Shown: piece after piece, positions 35,337 through 44,096 of the stretch
Layout of the letters: each line of letters begins with the position of its first letter
How positions within the stretch are numbered: the stretch's first letter is position 1
Assembly (NCBI GenBank): GCA_964525605.1
Contig: CAZGKT010000006.1
Coordinates: forward strand, 62,001-126,000
Reading direction: 5' to 3'
Source of the DNA: CAVTWJ01 sp964525605
GTDB lineage: Bacteria; Oederibacteriota; Muellerivitia; Muellerivitales; Muellerivitaceae
Length of the DNA: 64,000 nt
Program-made: the position numbers and the translations under genes
The notes under the pieces: model-generated
What the model was told of the DNA's origin: nothing
What the model saw: only the letters and a program-made list of their open reading frames with translations
The model's database searches: none

Positions 35337-36040
35337 TTTTGCACCATGCTCAGGGTAATATCCGCCCGGGTGGCGGCGCCCTTCTTAACTATCACCTTCC
35401 GTTCCACCGGCTGCCAGTAGTCATGCCAGGCCACCATCGTGTAGGTTCCCGGGGGAATGCCGTCAATCTCGAAATTTTGCCCCGGCCCCACCGTCGTGAA
35501 GAAGGGGTTATCCAGCACCAGAATGAAGGCCCTCATCGAGGAGTGGATCTCGCAATAAACCCGGATGGGAATCTCCGAATGGGTAAGGGTCACGTAGGAT
35601 TTTTCACCAGTGGATTTGCGTCCCAGGTGGAAATGGTTGATCAGGGAATTGGTGAAGACGCTGTGGTAGACCGGGTCATGGTTTGTAAAGGCCACTGTAG
35701 TCCCCTTCAACAAAGGCAGGACCCGTCGGGAGAATTGAAGGAACTTCTGGTCCAACGCGACAGGTTTTTCAGGGGGCGTGAAATGGCCCGGCACCTTTTT
35801 CAGGTAAATCACCACTTCTTCCGGCAGGGCCGTGGAAGCCTTGGGGGGAGGTGCGCTGTTTTGGTAAAGCCCATCGTCGTCATCGTCGGTTTGAGGAACC
35901 GGCGCGGCCTTTCGGGGGGGAGCGGTCACGGTCAGGGTTCCCAAAAGGGTTCCGCCCGTGGGGCTGGCCGCGCCCTGGGCCTGGAATAAAATCCCGGCGA
36001 TGCAAAAAACAACCCAGGTTCCTATCGCTTTATTTTTCAT
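35333..36040 (-). CDS. Periplasmic cupredoxin-like protein
   Basis: 235 residues from the ATG at 36040; the longer TTG-initiated version would spoil the signal peptide ('FCIAGILFQAQGA'). After an acidic linker ('TDDDDDGLYQ') comes a plastocyanin-like domain with a full set of candidate type-1 copper ligands: His126 ('DPVYHSVF'), Cys163, His166 and Met169 ('VYCEIHSSM'). The 3' part resembles a carboxypeptidase-regulatory strand set ('GIPPGTYTMVAWHDYW'). Homologues are often called methylamine-utilisation-like cupredoxins. Coupled by ATGA overlap to the cyclase, so it may present a redox or copper signal to the cyclase sensor; that is inference. Confidence 0.8.
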   Translation of the reverse strand: MKNKAIGTWVVFCIAGILFQAQGAASPTGGTLLGTLTVTAPPRKAAPVPQTDDDDDGLYQNSAPPPKASTALPEEVVIYLKKVPGHFTPPEKPVALDQKFLQFSRRVLPLLKGTTVAFTNHDPVYHSVFTNSLINHFHLGRKSTGEKSYVTLTHSEIPIRVYCEIHSSMRAFILVLDNPFFTTVGPGQNFEIDGIPPGTYTMVAWHDYWQPVERKVIVKKGAATRADITLSMVQK

Positions 36041-36164
36041 TTTTTCGCCCAAGTCCTTTTTCAAAAGGGGACGCCTTTAATTAGAGGCTAAACATACCAT
36101 CAAGTTACAAGGTTTGGATAAATTCCTCTTCTTCGGGTTCTGAAAGAATCACTGGAATGCCTGG

Positions 36165-36980
36165 TTAAAACAGGTTTTTTTGGATAATAAAATCGGTGCT
36201 GGATCCCGCTTGGGAGGGATTGAAGGCTTCTCCCGCTTCAAAAAGCCAGCCATCCGTCTTGAACCCCAGTTGGGGCACCAATACCCATTGGCTATCCAGC
36301 CCCCCATCGCTGGGAAGAACATCGCCCGTGTAATCCGCCTCGATCTGGAGCGCCCAATGGGCCGCCAGGGCGTAACCCAGAGAGCTGAAGGCGAACCAGT
36401 TAGGCTGGTAGGCCTGGTCGATGGCGCCGTTATAGCCGTAGTTCCCCTGGACAGTCCAATGCCCGAAACGCATCCCGGCCAGGCCCTGCAGGACGTAGTT
36501 GCTTCCTTCCCCGGGGAACTGGCTGTTAGGGGTGGCCCAATAAAATCCCTGGGCCTCGAGGGAAAAAACCCCCGCCGAATCCGCCATCCGGTTTCTGAAC
36601 CTGGCGAACACATAACGAAATCCCCCTCCGATGGGCCCGAGCATGGCCGCGCCCTGGCCGATAGGGTCGTCCAGAGTCACCTGGGGAAAGACCACATCCA
36701 GGCCCCAATCCCTGGCGAGCCGGAAAACCCCTTCCCCTTCCAGGCTGATCTGGTGTCCCTGGGAAAAATTATTTTCGATGGACCCGGAGACATAGATGGA
36801 ACTTGAAACTGAAGCCTCATCAATATTAATGGCGCGTGTCAAGGTGGGGCGGTCTTGAGACGGGGTTGAGGAGATTTCCATCGAATCCTGGGCGAAAACC
36901 GGTGAAACCGCCATCAGGACCATGCAAGGAAAGAACAGTGATCGAGCGAAGCGGTTGAGACGGTTAACCTGAAAGGCCAT
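36165..36980 (-). CDS. Predicted outer-membrane beta-barrel protein, 271 aa
   Basis: The ATG at 36980 follows AAAGGGGTGG and gives a signal peptide ending 'SPVFAQ'. The mature protein is a series of amphipathic strands ('WGLDVVFPQVTL', 'GFRYVFARFRNR', 'LGYALAAHWALQIEADYTG') and ends in Phe, the usual last residue of outer-membrane barrels. No specific family is claimed. It lies 124 bp upstream of the cupredoxin-cyclase pair on the same strand and probably belongs to the same functional group. Confidence 0.65.
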   Translation of the reverse strand: MAFQVNRLNRFARSLFFPCMVLMAVSPVFAQDSMEISSTPSQDRPTLTRAINIDEASVSSSIYVSGSIENNFSQGHQISLEGEGVFRLARDWGLDVVFPQVTLDDPIGQGAAMLGPIGGGFRYVFARFRNRMADSAGVFSLEAQGFYWATPNSQFPGEGSNYVLQGLAGMRFGHWTVQGNYGYNGAIDQAYQPNWFAFSSLGYALAAHWALQIEADYTGDVLPSDGGLDSQWVLVPQLGFKTDGWLFEAGEAFNPSQAGSSTDFIIQKNLF

Positions 36981-37071
36981 AGCCACCCCTTTGGATCAAT
37001 GGACGGGAACGATGTTAGGATATTTTTCGATAAAAACAAACTCCCACAACCCCATAAAAAACCAGGTTCCT

Positions 37072-37695
37072 TTATTTCGGCCCTTCAATTTGTTTGAGTT
37101 CACCCTGCATCGGTCTCTGGACCGGGGCTTGAGGCTCGTCCCCCTCGGGTTCGGGAGGGTTGGCCACCTCCGTGCGAATCTTTTCCAATTCCTCTAGATT
37201 GGCGTGAAGCGATTTGCACAGCGGTTCATTGGAACGGAGTTTCAAGGATTCTTTGTAGGCTTCCGATAACGGATTCTGGGTATCCATGGCCTGAAATAAA
37301 TGGCTGGATGCCTCCGGCCCCAAGCCGATGGCGATTCCCTGCACGGCCTTTCGCTGCCAATCGCCAATTTTCAGGTAAAAATCCTTCGCCTCTGAGCTTT
37401 TAAAAAGGTGGTGGCCCTCCCGGATCAAGTGATCGAGGTAAGCCTTAAAAAAAGCCGAGGAGGTTTGATCAAAGACTTCTTTTCGTTTAAGGGTGTACTC
37501 CAGAGCGGCCACCCACAAGAAGAGGGTTCCGCCGATCACCCACCCATACCATGGAATCCAAAAAGAAGGTTGAGTCGGAAAGGCCATCGCCAGCAGGATG
37601 GGCGCCAGGAGCATTACTCCTAAGAGGGATAGGAGCGCCCGGTTTCGCAGGGTGAGCCGGAGGATTTCAAAACGAACCTTGAGCCATTGGATCAT
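37072..37695 (-). CDS. Membrane-anchored protein of unknown function, 207 aa
   Basis: Two adjacent hydrophobic helices near the N terminus (about residues 22-64: 'LLSLLGVMLLAPILLAMAF', then 'WIPWYGWVIGGTLFLWVAA') are followed by a charged, mostly helical cytoplasmic part and a Glu/Pro-rich tail ('PPEPEGDEPQAPVQ'). No known domain was recognised and no ribosome-binding site is clear. Divergent from the hemerythrin-like gene. Confidence 0.55.
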   Translation of the reverse strand: MIQWLKVRFEILRLTLRNRALLSLLGVMLLAPILLAMAFPTQPSFWIPWYGWVIGGTLFLWVAALEYTLKRKEVFDQTSSAFFKAYLDHLIREGHHLFKSSEAKDFYLKIGDWQRKAVQGIAIGLGPEASSHLFQAMDTQNPLSEAYKESLKLRSNEPLCKSLHANLEELEKIRTEVANPPEPEGDEPQAPVQRPMQGELKQIEGPK

Positions 37696-37822
37696 TTCGG
37701 GATTTTATCGCAATCAACCGCGAATTGTGAGGCCGCCTATTCCTCGAGGGGTCTTTGTTTTTAGGTGGGCCTATGGTGAAATCCTCCACGTCTCATCAAT
37801 TCACGGATTCTGGGGGAGACGA

Positions 37823-38485
37823 ATGGATTCCAAACAACGGGTAGATGTCTTCATCAACGTGCATAAGGGATTGCGCCGGGGCCTTTTGGGCCTGGCGCTG
37901 AAAATAGGCCAGGTGGATTTGAACAATGAGGCCGACGTGAAGCCCCTGGAGGATGAATTCGCGATCATGCTCCATTTTCTACGGGAACACTCCACCAACG
38001 AGGACGAAATCCAATTCGACTTGTTGGAGAAAAAGGCTCCAGGGGCCGCCACCATGGGACGGGAGGACCACCGCCTCTTGGAAGAGGAACTGAACCAATT
38101 GGTGAAGACCTGGGAAATGGTGGGCCCAAGCGCGGACCGGGAAAAAGCGGGTTACGTCTTTTATTTGGCCTTCAACCGTTTCCTTTCCCGCTACCTGGCC
38201 CACATGGACCAGGAAGAAACGGAAATGACCGGTGCCTTCTACCAGCATTTCACCGATGAGGAAATTGTGACGGGATTCCAGAAAATCATCGCCCGCACCA
38301 CGCCCAATGACATGGCCATGATGCTCGGCTACATGATTCCGGCCATGAACGGTACGGAGAGATTCACTTTCCTTACCAACTTGAAACTAACCGCTCCGGC
38401 CGAGGTATTCGGTAAGGTGAAGGGATTGGCCCAGAAGGTGCTGGCGCCTCATGATTGGGAAATGCTCTCCGCCCGGCTGGAATAA
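37823..38485 (+). CDS. Hemerythrin-like (HHE) protein
   Basis: 220 residues from the ATG at 37823, which GGGGGAG precedes; the frame is open upstream but lacks support. It is an all-helical protein with regularly placed His and acidic residues ('FINVHKGLRR', 'LHFLREHSTNEDE', 'GREDHRLLEEEL', 'YLAHMDQEETEM'), matching the diiron hemerythrin HHE pattern of a four-helix bundle. A second half of unclear function follows ('MLGYMIPAMNG'). Likely a cytoplasmic oxygen- or NO-responsive diiron protein. Neighbours give no further clue. Confidence 0.7.
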   Translation: MDSKQRVDVFINVHKGLRRGLLGLALKIGQVDLNNEADVKPLEDEFAIMLHFLREHSTNEDEIQFDLLEKKAPGAATMGREDHRLLEEELNQLVKTWEMVGPSADREKAGYVFYLAFNRFLSRYLAHMDQEETEMTGAFYQHFTDEEIVTGFQKIIARTTPNDMAMMLGYMIPAMNGTERFTFLTNLKLTAPAEVFGKVKGLAQKVLAPHDWEMLSARLE

Positions 38486-38512
38486 TCAAGCCGAATGATC
38501 TTCTAAAGTCGA

Positions 38513-39340
38513 TTAGGGACTGGCGGTGTTGGATTCCTTTGGGGTGAGGGTCAGCCTGTATTTCCCGCCGTCCTCGCCATCCACGCCGTAGATCACGGCA
38601 TAGAATTTATTTCCGGGCGCGGTGATCTCGATGGCCTCCACGGGATTGTTTTGATTGGAGCTTCCGACCGACTCGAAGGACTCGTTATAGATCTCCAGAT
38701 GATAATTTTCTTCGTGGTAAACCGGGTTGGGCCTGCCCACGACGTGGGAGTAGCAATCCAAAACCGCTCGGAAGGGGGAGGAGGTCGTGAACGTATAGAC
38801 ATCAACATCCAAAGCGGCGGTATCCACGCCGGGGTCCACCTTGTAGGCGTCGGCGGATGCCGTGTCGGGAGCGTGGAACACCTTCGAGAGGCTGCCTTTG
38901 ACCTGGAGCCCGGGGGAAGTCAGCGCGCCCAGATCCTGAGCGGTGGCGAAGGTGTTGTTGGATTCACCCTTCTCAACAACGTTCGGCAAGGCCGGGGAGT
39001 TGCAGATCGGCTTGAGAGCGGGCGGTTCGGGAGGGGCCAGGGTGGGTGTCGGGGTGATGGTGGGGGTGGGCGTCGGCAATATTTTCTTGTGCCGCGCCTT
39101 CTTGGAGGCCTTCTTCTTCGGCACGGGCGTGTCCGTAGGGGTCGGGCTGAAAGTTAAAGTGAAGGTCGGCGTGACCGTGGGGGTAACCGTATTCGTGGCC
39201 GTGGCGGTGGAGGTCATGGTGCAAGTCGGGGTCGGCGTGGGGGGCAAGAACCACTGGGTGGGGTCCGGCCCGCGTGATCCCGCCAGGTAAGCGGCGGTGA
39301 TGATGATCAGCAGGATGATGGCTAACAGAGTTTTTTTCAC
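38513..39340 (-). CDS. Membrane-anchored protein with Thr-Pro stalk and PPC-like domain
   Basis: 275 residues, GTG start preceded by GGGGGAGTT. An N-terminal membrane anchor (residues 4-20) is followed by a Thr-Pro stalk (about 34-105) interrupted by a Lys/Arg cluster ('KKKASKKARHKK'). The C-terminal domain has 'VVEKGESNNTFATAQDLG', 'VKGSLS', 'DVDVYTFTT' and 'NKFYAVIYGVDGEDGGKYRL', the pattern of bacterial pre-peptidase C-terminal (PPC) beta-sandwich domains. Surface-tethered binding protein by inference. One of four stalk proteins in the window. Confidence 0.75.
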   Translation of the reverse strand: MKKTLLAIILLIIITAAYLAGSRGPDPTQWFLPPTPTPTCTMTSTATATNTVTPTVTPTFTLTFSPTPTDTPVPKKKASKKARHKKILPTPTPTITPTPTLAPPEPPALKPICNSPALPNVVEKGESNNTFATAQDLGALTSPGLQVKGSLSKVFHAPDTASADAYKVDPGVDTAALDVDVYTFTTSSPFRAVLDCYSHVVGRPNPVYHEENYHLEIYNESFESVGSSNQNNPVEAIEITAPGNKFYAVIYGVDGEDGGKYRLTLTPKESNTASP

Positions 39341-39394
39341 AACTCCCCCAGGTTTGAAATTCCCGCACGCATTATATTAACAAAAAGGGTCGTT

Positions 39395-40780
39395 TTACTT
39401 GTATTCCGCGTATTGCGCCTGGATCTCGACCTGAGCGCTCACGCCCGAAAGGATGTAGTTGAACACATACCGGTGCCGAGCGTCCCCCCAAAGTTCCTTT
39501 TTCGCCTGGGTTTCGTCGGGAGAGAGGGGGTCATGCTCGACGATCACCTTATCCATGGAAATACTCTTGCCGTCCATGACCACATTCCAATCGAGGGTCC
39601 AAAAGAGGGTACGATGTTTCTTCACCCGCTTCGAAGCGGGCACGACATTCCCCTGGGCCGACTTGGCCGTGATCGTGATCGCCGCCGTATGGGCATGCTT
39701 GACGCCCGCGTCATCATAGGTGGCGTAGTCGTTGGAGTTGGAAAAGGTCTGTTCGTTTTTCCCGTGGGGATCGAAACTGGTGTTGCCTTCCAAACCCGGA
39801 AGCCCGAAATATTCGAAGGAGGGGCGAAGGATATTTCTTCCCCGCGTGACCGTGATGGGCGAATAGTAGCGGGTGATATAGCTGACGTCGTAATAGATCA
39901 GGTGGTTGCCTGGCTCGATCTTAGTGATGCATTTTCTTAAGTGGTCATCCGGTACCCCTTCCAGTTGTAGCCGGGTCCCGTGATCCAGCAACACATCCGT
40001 CGTGTCCGTCCGAACGCCCAGATCCTCAAAGGTCACCGAGGTAAATTTGAACGCCAAGAACCCCAACACCCCTAAAGCCCCGGCCAGCACCAGAGCGAGG
40101 GCCGGCATGAAACGGGGCCAATTCGTTTGCTTGTGGGCGCCTTGCGGCGCCTGGGGTTTGACCCCGCCGGGGCGGAAAGCCTCGAAAATTTCCAGGGGCT
40201 CGTCGATGCCCTTCACCCGGTACCGCCCGTGGGAAACCCAGGCCGCTTCCTGGCTCTTTCCCGAAAGCCAACCCTTGGCCGAGTCAAACACGCTGTAGGT
40301 CAGGTAAACATGCCCGCCTCCGGCCAAGCCTTCCACCCGCGAGGCCCGGTTCACGTGGCGGCCGAACACATCCATGCTCATCTTGTCTTCCACCGTCACC
40401 TGGCCCATATGAAGCCCGATGCGAACGAGAAGCGGTGGTTGGCCCGGATGGGCCGCGTTGTATTGTCGAAGCCCTTCCTGAATCTCCAGGCACCGGGCCA
40501 CGGCCGTGGAGGGTTCCGAGAAAACCGCCATGATGGCGTCGCCGATATGCTTAATCACCCGCCCGGCGTTGTCCCGTTCGATGATGGGAACCAACAGGGA
40601 GTCATGGTCCCTTCGCATTTCGTTGGAAAAGCCATCCCCCCGCTCTTCGGTCAGCCGGGTGAAGCCCTGGATGTCGGTGAACATGATGGTGAGAACGGAG
40701 GTATTTCGGCTCTGCCGGAACCGGTCGACAAGGTTAAGTTCAGTATCGTCAATCCGAAGGTCGGGGGTTGATTCGGTCAT
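39395..40780 (-). CDS. Class III adenylate/guanylate cyclase with C-terminal extracytoplasmic domain
   Basis: 461 residues. The cyclase domain comes first (about 30-195): 'TIMFTDIQGFTRL' and 'HIGDAIMAVFSEP' carry the metal aspartates, Lys precedes the second, and 'MDVFGRHVNRASRVE' holds the substrate-binding Asp, Asn and Arg. Thus ATP is the likely substrate. One membrane helix follows (about 225-248), then about 200 residues outside with 'VLLDHGTRLQLEGVP' and PEGA-like strands. The reversed order (cyclase inside first, sensor last) differs from the cyclase at 33525-35336. No ribosome-binding site is clear. Confidence 0.85.
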   Translation of the reverse strand: MTESTPDLRIDDTELNLVDRFRQSRNTSVLTIMFTDIQGFTRLTEERGDGFSNEMRRDHDSLLVPIIERDNAGRVIKHIGDAIMAVFSEPSTAVARCLEIQEGLRQYNAAHPGQPPLLVRIGLHMGQVTVEDKMSMDVFGRHVNRASRVEGLAGGGHVYLTYSVFDSAKGWLSGKSQEAAWVSHGRYRVKGIDEPLEIFEAFRPGGVKPQAPQGAHKQTNWPRFMPALALVLAGALGVLGFLAFKFTSVTFEDLGVRTDTTDVLLDHGTRLQLEGVPDDHLRKCITKIEPGNHLIYYDVSYITRYYSPITVTRGRNILRPSFEYFGLPGLEGNTSFDPHGKNEQTFSNSNDYATYDDAGVKHAHTAAITITAKSAQGNVVPASKRVKKHRTLFWTLDWNVVMDGKSISMDKVIVEHDPLSPDETQAKKELWGDARHRYVFNYILSGVSAQVEIQAQYAEYK

Positions 40781-40852
40781 ATAGGTAATAATCTCATTGG
40801 CGATAACCTGAAACCAGTAAAAATTTAAATTCCTGTACCCTTCCCAGTAATT

Positions 40853-40890
40853 AAAAGAACCTTGTTCGTTTCCGAACGAGGTTCTTTTTA
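40853..40890. terminator. Terminator of the NHL lipoprotein gene 40940-41962
   Basis: 16-bp inverted repeat AAAAGAACCTTGTTCG / CGAACGAGGTTCTTTT (one wobble), loop of 4, with T runs on both sides. About 50 bp beyond the minus-strand gene. Confidence 0.88.
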
Positions 40891-40939
40891 TGTCAGCCTA
40901 ATTAGAGAGGGTTAGGTAAACCCCCTGCGTTTATCTGTT

Positions 40940-41962
40940 TTAAGGGCCGAATATTTTTACGTTAGGATAGTCCGCGACATAAACTTGACCCGAAGGGCTC
41001 GTACAAAGGAAATCAATCTGGCCCAAGGCGTTGGGGCCGGAATTTCCCCATTCGCAGAGGTAAGCCCCGGTGGTCGTAAATTCCGACACCCGCTGGTTGC
41101 TGAAATCCGTGACATAAACGACGCCTTTCTTGTCCACGCAGACGCCGCAAGAAACAGTGCCTAACTGGCCGGGCCCATTGCCTGGAGATCCGATCTTGCA
41201 CTGATAGGCCCCTGTATTGCTGTATTTGTAGACGCAGGAATTATTGTAATCCGGGGTATAAATACTGCCCCAGGGGTCGGCGCTAAGACCGTCCACGTTG
41301 CTGGGGGCGGTATCCCAAGGGCCCACGGTGCTCCAACTGGTAATGAACGTTCCCGTGTTTGTGAATTTTTGGATGTTCAGATTAGCGTTATCCACTACGT
41401 AGATGTTGTTGGAGGAATCGCAGGCGATGCCCATGGGTTTGGTAAATTGGCTCTGTCCCGACCCACCGGTACCCCATCGGGTGATAAACCCCCCCGAACT
41501 TGTGAATTTTTGGACGTTTTCATTACCTTCGTCGAGGATATAAAGGTTGTTGGACGAATCGATACATACGCTGTCCATTTCGGTGAATTCACTCGGCCCA
41601 GTCCCCTGGTTTCCCCATTGGCTGATGAAATTTCCCTTGTTGTCGAATTTTTCAACGCGGTAATCTTTCCAATCCAAAACATAAACGTTACCTGAAGTGT
41701 CCGTGCAAAGTCCGTATTGATTCCAGATAAACTGTCCTGGTCCAGTGCCGGTAGAACCAAATTCACTGATGTATGTGAGGGGATTGGCCGAAACGTTGGT
41801 TGGAGGGGTTGACGAAGAGGAAGCCTGCGATGAAGCGGTCGTGAGATAGTTCTGGGAACAACTGTTCAGAACAAGGATTGCGGCCAAGGCTAAAAAAAGA
41901 AAACCCCATCTTCCCCATCGCTTGGTTGAACTTGGGCTGGATTTCAGAAGGTTCAAATCCAT
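40940..41962 (-). CDS. NHL-repeat beta-propeller lipoprotein (copy 1)
   Basis: 340 residues. Lipobox 'ILVLNSC' makes it a lipoprotein. The mature protein is six NHL-type blades ('DTSGNVYVLDWKDYRVEKF', 'DSSNNLYILDEGNENVQKF', 'DSSNNIYVVDNANLNIQKF', 'DKKGVVYVTDFSNQRVSEF'), forming a beta-propeller with repeated 'WGxxGxGxxxF' corners. AGGTGA precedes the ATG. It is collinear with the gene at 46832-47860 over its whole length and shares a promoter-like element and terminator type with it. Probably a surface or periplasmic binding protein. Confidence 0.85.
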   Translation of the reverse strand: MDLNLLKSSPSSTKRWGRWGFLFLALAAILVLNSCSQNYLTTASSQASSSSTPPTNVSANPLTYISEFGSTGTGPGQFIWNQYGLCTDTSGNVYVLDWKDYRVEKFDNKGNFISQWGNQGTGPSEFTEMDSVCIDSSNNLYILDEGNENVQKFTSSGGFITRWGTGGSGQSQFTKPMGIACDSSNNIYVVDNANLNIQKFTNTGTFITSWSTVGPWDTAPSNVDGLSADPWGSIYTPDYNNSCVYKYSNTGAYQCKIGSPGNGPGQLGTVSCGVCVDKKGVVYVTDFSNQRVSEFTTTGAYLCEWGNSGPNALGQIDFLCTSPSGQVYVADYPNVKIFGP

Positions 41963-42272
41963 GGGTCACCTTGGCAAATAACGATTTTATAGAAACGGTT
42001 GATCCAATTCATGTTTTGGACTACCCCCTGATTTTACCACCAGAAAGAAACTTTTCCCGGCTACAACACAGAATCGGCGAACCGTTCCAGACTCCATTTC
42101 ATCTGGGCATTCATTATCAAAATCAAATGGGTCCTATCTACTAGACGGACGAACCCTTCATTTATTCCATCCTATTTGTTGTTTTTTTAATAATTTATGG
42201 GATTTGTACGCAAAAAGGGTCCAAACGCTCTCATCTTTTCCGCGAATCCGAAACGAAAAATGCCCATAAAAT
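41963..42272. other. Upstream region of NHL lipoprotein 1
   Basis: AT-rich, no gene. It holds the conserved element at 42026-42041 shared with the second NHL gene; otherwise nothing was recognised. Confidence 0.5.
42026..42041 (-). promoter_or_regulatory. Conserved promoter-like element upstream of NHL lipoprotein 1
   Basis: On the minus strand GGTGGTAAAATCAGGG contains TGGTAAAAT, an extended -10 form. An almost identical 16-mer occurs at 47922-47937, at the same distance (about 60-75 bp) from the paralogous gene. Confidence 0.5.
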
Positions 42273-43145
42273 TTAGGGCAGTGACCAATATTTTATGGGC
42301 TCGGCTTCCCATTTGTAGATTTGGTCCTGAACCGCCCGACTATCCGACGCCTGGGGCTCCAGTTCAAGGTATTTTTTCATGTCCCGCACCGCCCATCCAA
42401 AATCTTTCCGTTCCGCCAACAAAAAAGCGCGGTTGTAATAACCCTTGGACCACCAGGGCGCAATCTCCAGGGCTTTTTCATAAGAATCAATGGCTTCATC
42501 GTAACGCTTCTCGTTACTTTCCTCATCCGCCTGAACCGCGAATTTTCGGACGTCTTCAGGAAGGGCGGGTTTTTTATTTAGCGGAAGATAATCAGCGGCC
42601 GCCTTCTCAAAAGAACTTCGGTCATAATCAGCATAGGAAACGTATTTCAAAAAGAAGGGCCAGCTCTTCCTCAGTGGTTTTTTGGTAAAGTGCCCGCTGG
42701 GGTAAGAAATGTTTGAAATAACGCCTTTGGTAATATCGAATTCAAACATCAGCCCATGTTCACCCTCGATCCGTTGGTGCCCTTCCGGTCGGCCGTCCAC
42801 AAACTGAAAATAGGCTGTCTTTTCGTGTTTTCCCACCAGATCCCATTGAGCCGAGCCGTTTAATTTACCGTTTTTAAACTCCAGTTCTTCAATCACATCA
42901 TTTTTCCCGGAATATTGTTTAACGGTTCCATCGGGGATCGTGCCCTGGATGCTGATGGGCAGATTGGCGCTGTCATCCCATTCGGTCGCTACCTTCACGT
43001 CCGACGCGTAATATTCAAGCACCCGGTTGGGAGCAGCGGCAGTTTCTTTTCGAACGAGATCATCCGCCCACAAGGTCGAAGTCATGCTGGTCAGCAGCAT
43101 GAAAACGTTTAGATTTATAAAGCTAATTTTATTAGCCAGGTGCAT
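42273..43145 (-). CDS. Secreted MORN-like/TPR protein (paralogue A)
   Basis: 290 residues. Signal peptide (ending near 'TSTLWA'), then a conserved opening 'APNRVLEYYASDVKVATEWDD', MORN/toxin-antitoxin-like strands ('LEFKNGKLNGSAQWD', 'FQFVDGRPEGHQRI'), and C-terminal TPR helices ('KRYDEAIDSYEKALEIAP', 'YYNRAFLLAERKDFGWAV'). The next gene upstream encodes a close paralogue with the same order of parts, so the pair arose by tandem duplication. Role unknown; TPR suggests protein binding in the periplasm. Confidence 0.7.
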   Translation of the reverse strand: MHLANKISFINLNVFMLLTSMTSTLWADDLVRKETAAAPNRVLEYYASDVKVATEWDDSANLPISIQGTIPDGTVKQYSGKNDVIEELEFKNGKLNGSAQWDLVGKHEKTAYFQFVDGRPEGHQRIEGEHGLMFEFDITKGVISNISYPSGHFTKKPLRKSWPFFLKYVSYADYDRSSFEKAAADYLPLNKKPALPEDVRKFAVQADEESNEKRYDEAIDSYEKALEIAPWWSKGYYNRAFLLAERKDFGWAVRDMKKYLELEPQASDSRAVQDQIYKWEAEPIKYWSLP

Positions 43146-43174
43146 TTAAAACACCATCTTAACTTTTTGAATTT

Positions 43175-44065
43175 TCAAGGAAACATACTTTGCCCGGGAT
43201 CTACCAAGGCTTCCCACTTATACACTTGGTCTTGGGCTTCGCGGGCATCCTTCGCGCTGGGTTCCAATGCGATGTATTTTTGGAGATCCCGCACGGCCCA
43301 GCAATAGTCTTTAACTTCAGCCAATAAAAAAGCCCGATTGTAATATCCAGTTGCCCACCAGGGGCAAACCGCCAAAGCTTTCTCATAAAGATCGATTGCC
43401 TCGTCATAACGGCTGATTTTACTTAATTCGTCAGCTTGAACCGTATACCTGCGCGCCTCTTCGGGCAAAGAAGGTTTCTTCTTTAGCTTAAGAAAATTTG
43501 CGACCGTTTTCTTAAAACTGACTTGGTCAATATCAACAGGAGAAAAGTATCTGAAAGCAAATGGGTTATAGTTAGCTCTTGCCGTTTGGATATCGATGGA
43601 TTTCCCGTCACCGTTTGTAATGTTTGAAATGACGCCATCGGTGACGTCATATTCAAAATAAGTTTTTCCATTACAATCTAGCCATTTTGAATGCCCGTCA
43701 TATTGGCCGTTTTTATAACTGACTTCTGCTTCCCTACCGCCATTACCACAATTGAACTGGGTGACACCATTGATCTTACCTTTAATGAAATTCATTTTTA
43801 TGAAAAGAACCCCATTATCGTATCGTTGCACAACGACCCCATCTGGAATAATCCCTTCGATACTCACGGGCAAATTTGCGCTGTCGTCCCATTCGGTCGC
43901 GATTTTTTCTCCGTTTAGGTAATACTCCAAAACCCTATTAGGCATGGGCGAAATCACTTTTCGGACAACTTCATCCGTAGAACCTATCGCGGACCCACAA
44001 GAAACAAACGCGATTAAGGCTAATTGAATGAGGTTAATGATCCTCTTTTCGTATTTTCTCCTCAT
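43175..44065 (-). CDS. Secreted MORN-like/TPR protein (paralogue B)
   Basis: 296 residues. GGGGGAG precedes the ATG. Signal peptide with a possible lipobox-like 'AFVSCGS', then 'PNRVLEYYLNGEKIATEWDD', strand repeats with 'NFIKGKINGVTQF' and 'VSYKNGQYDGHSKWLD', and a TPR end ('SRYDEAIDLYEKALAVCP', 'YYNRAFLLAEVKDYCWAV'). It is the tandem paralogue of 42273-43145. Its DNA is clearly more AT-rich than most of the window, which together with the divergence suggests an older or horizontally affected copy. Function unknown. Confidence 0.7.
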   Translation of the reverse strand: MRRKYEKRIINLIQLALIAFVSCGSAIGSTDEVVRKVISPMPNRVLEYYLNGEKIATEWDDSANLPVSIEGIIPDGVVVQRYDNGVLFIKMNFIKGKINGVTQFNCGNGGREAEVSYKNGQYDGHSKWLDCNGKTYFEYDVTDGVISNITNGDGKSIDIQTARANYNPFAFRYFSPVDIDQVSFKKTVANFLKLKKKPSLPEEARRYTVQADELSKISRYDEAIDLYEKALAVCPWWATGYYNRAFLLAEVKDYCWAVRDLQKYIALEPSAKDAREAQDQVYKWEALVDPGQSMFP

Positions 44066-44096
44066 TTTTCTCCCCCTAAAGTTTCTATAATTTTTA

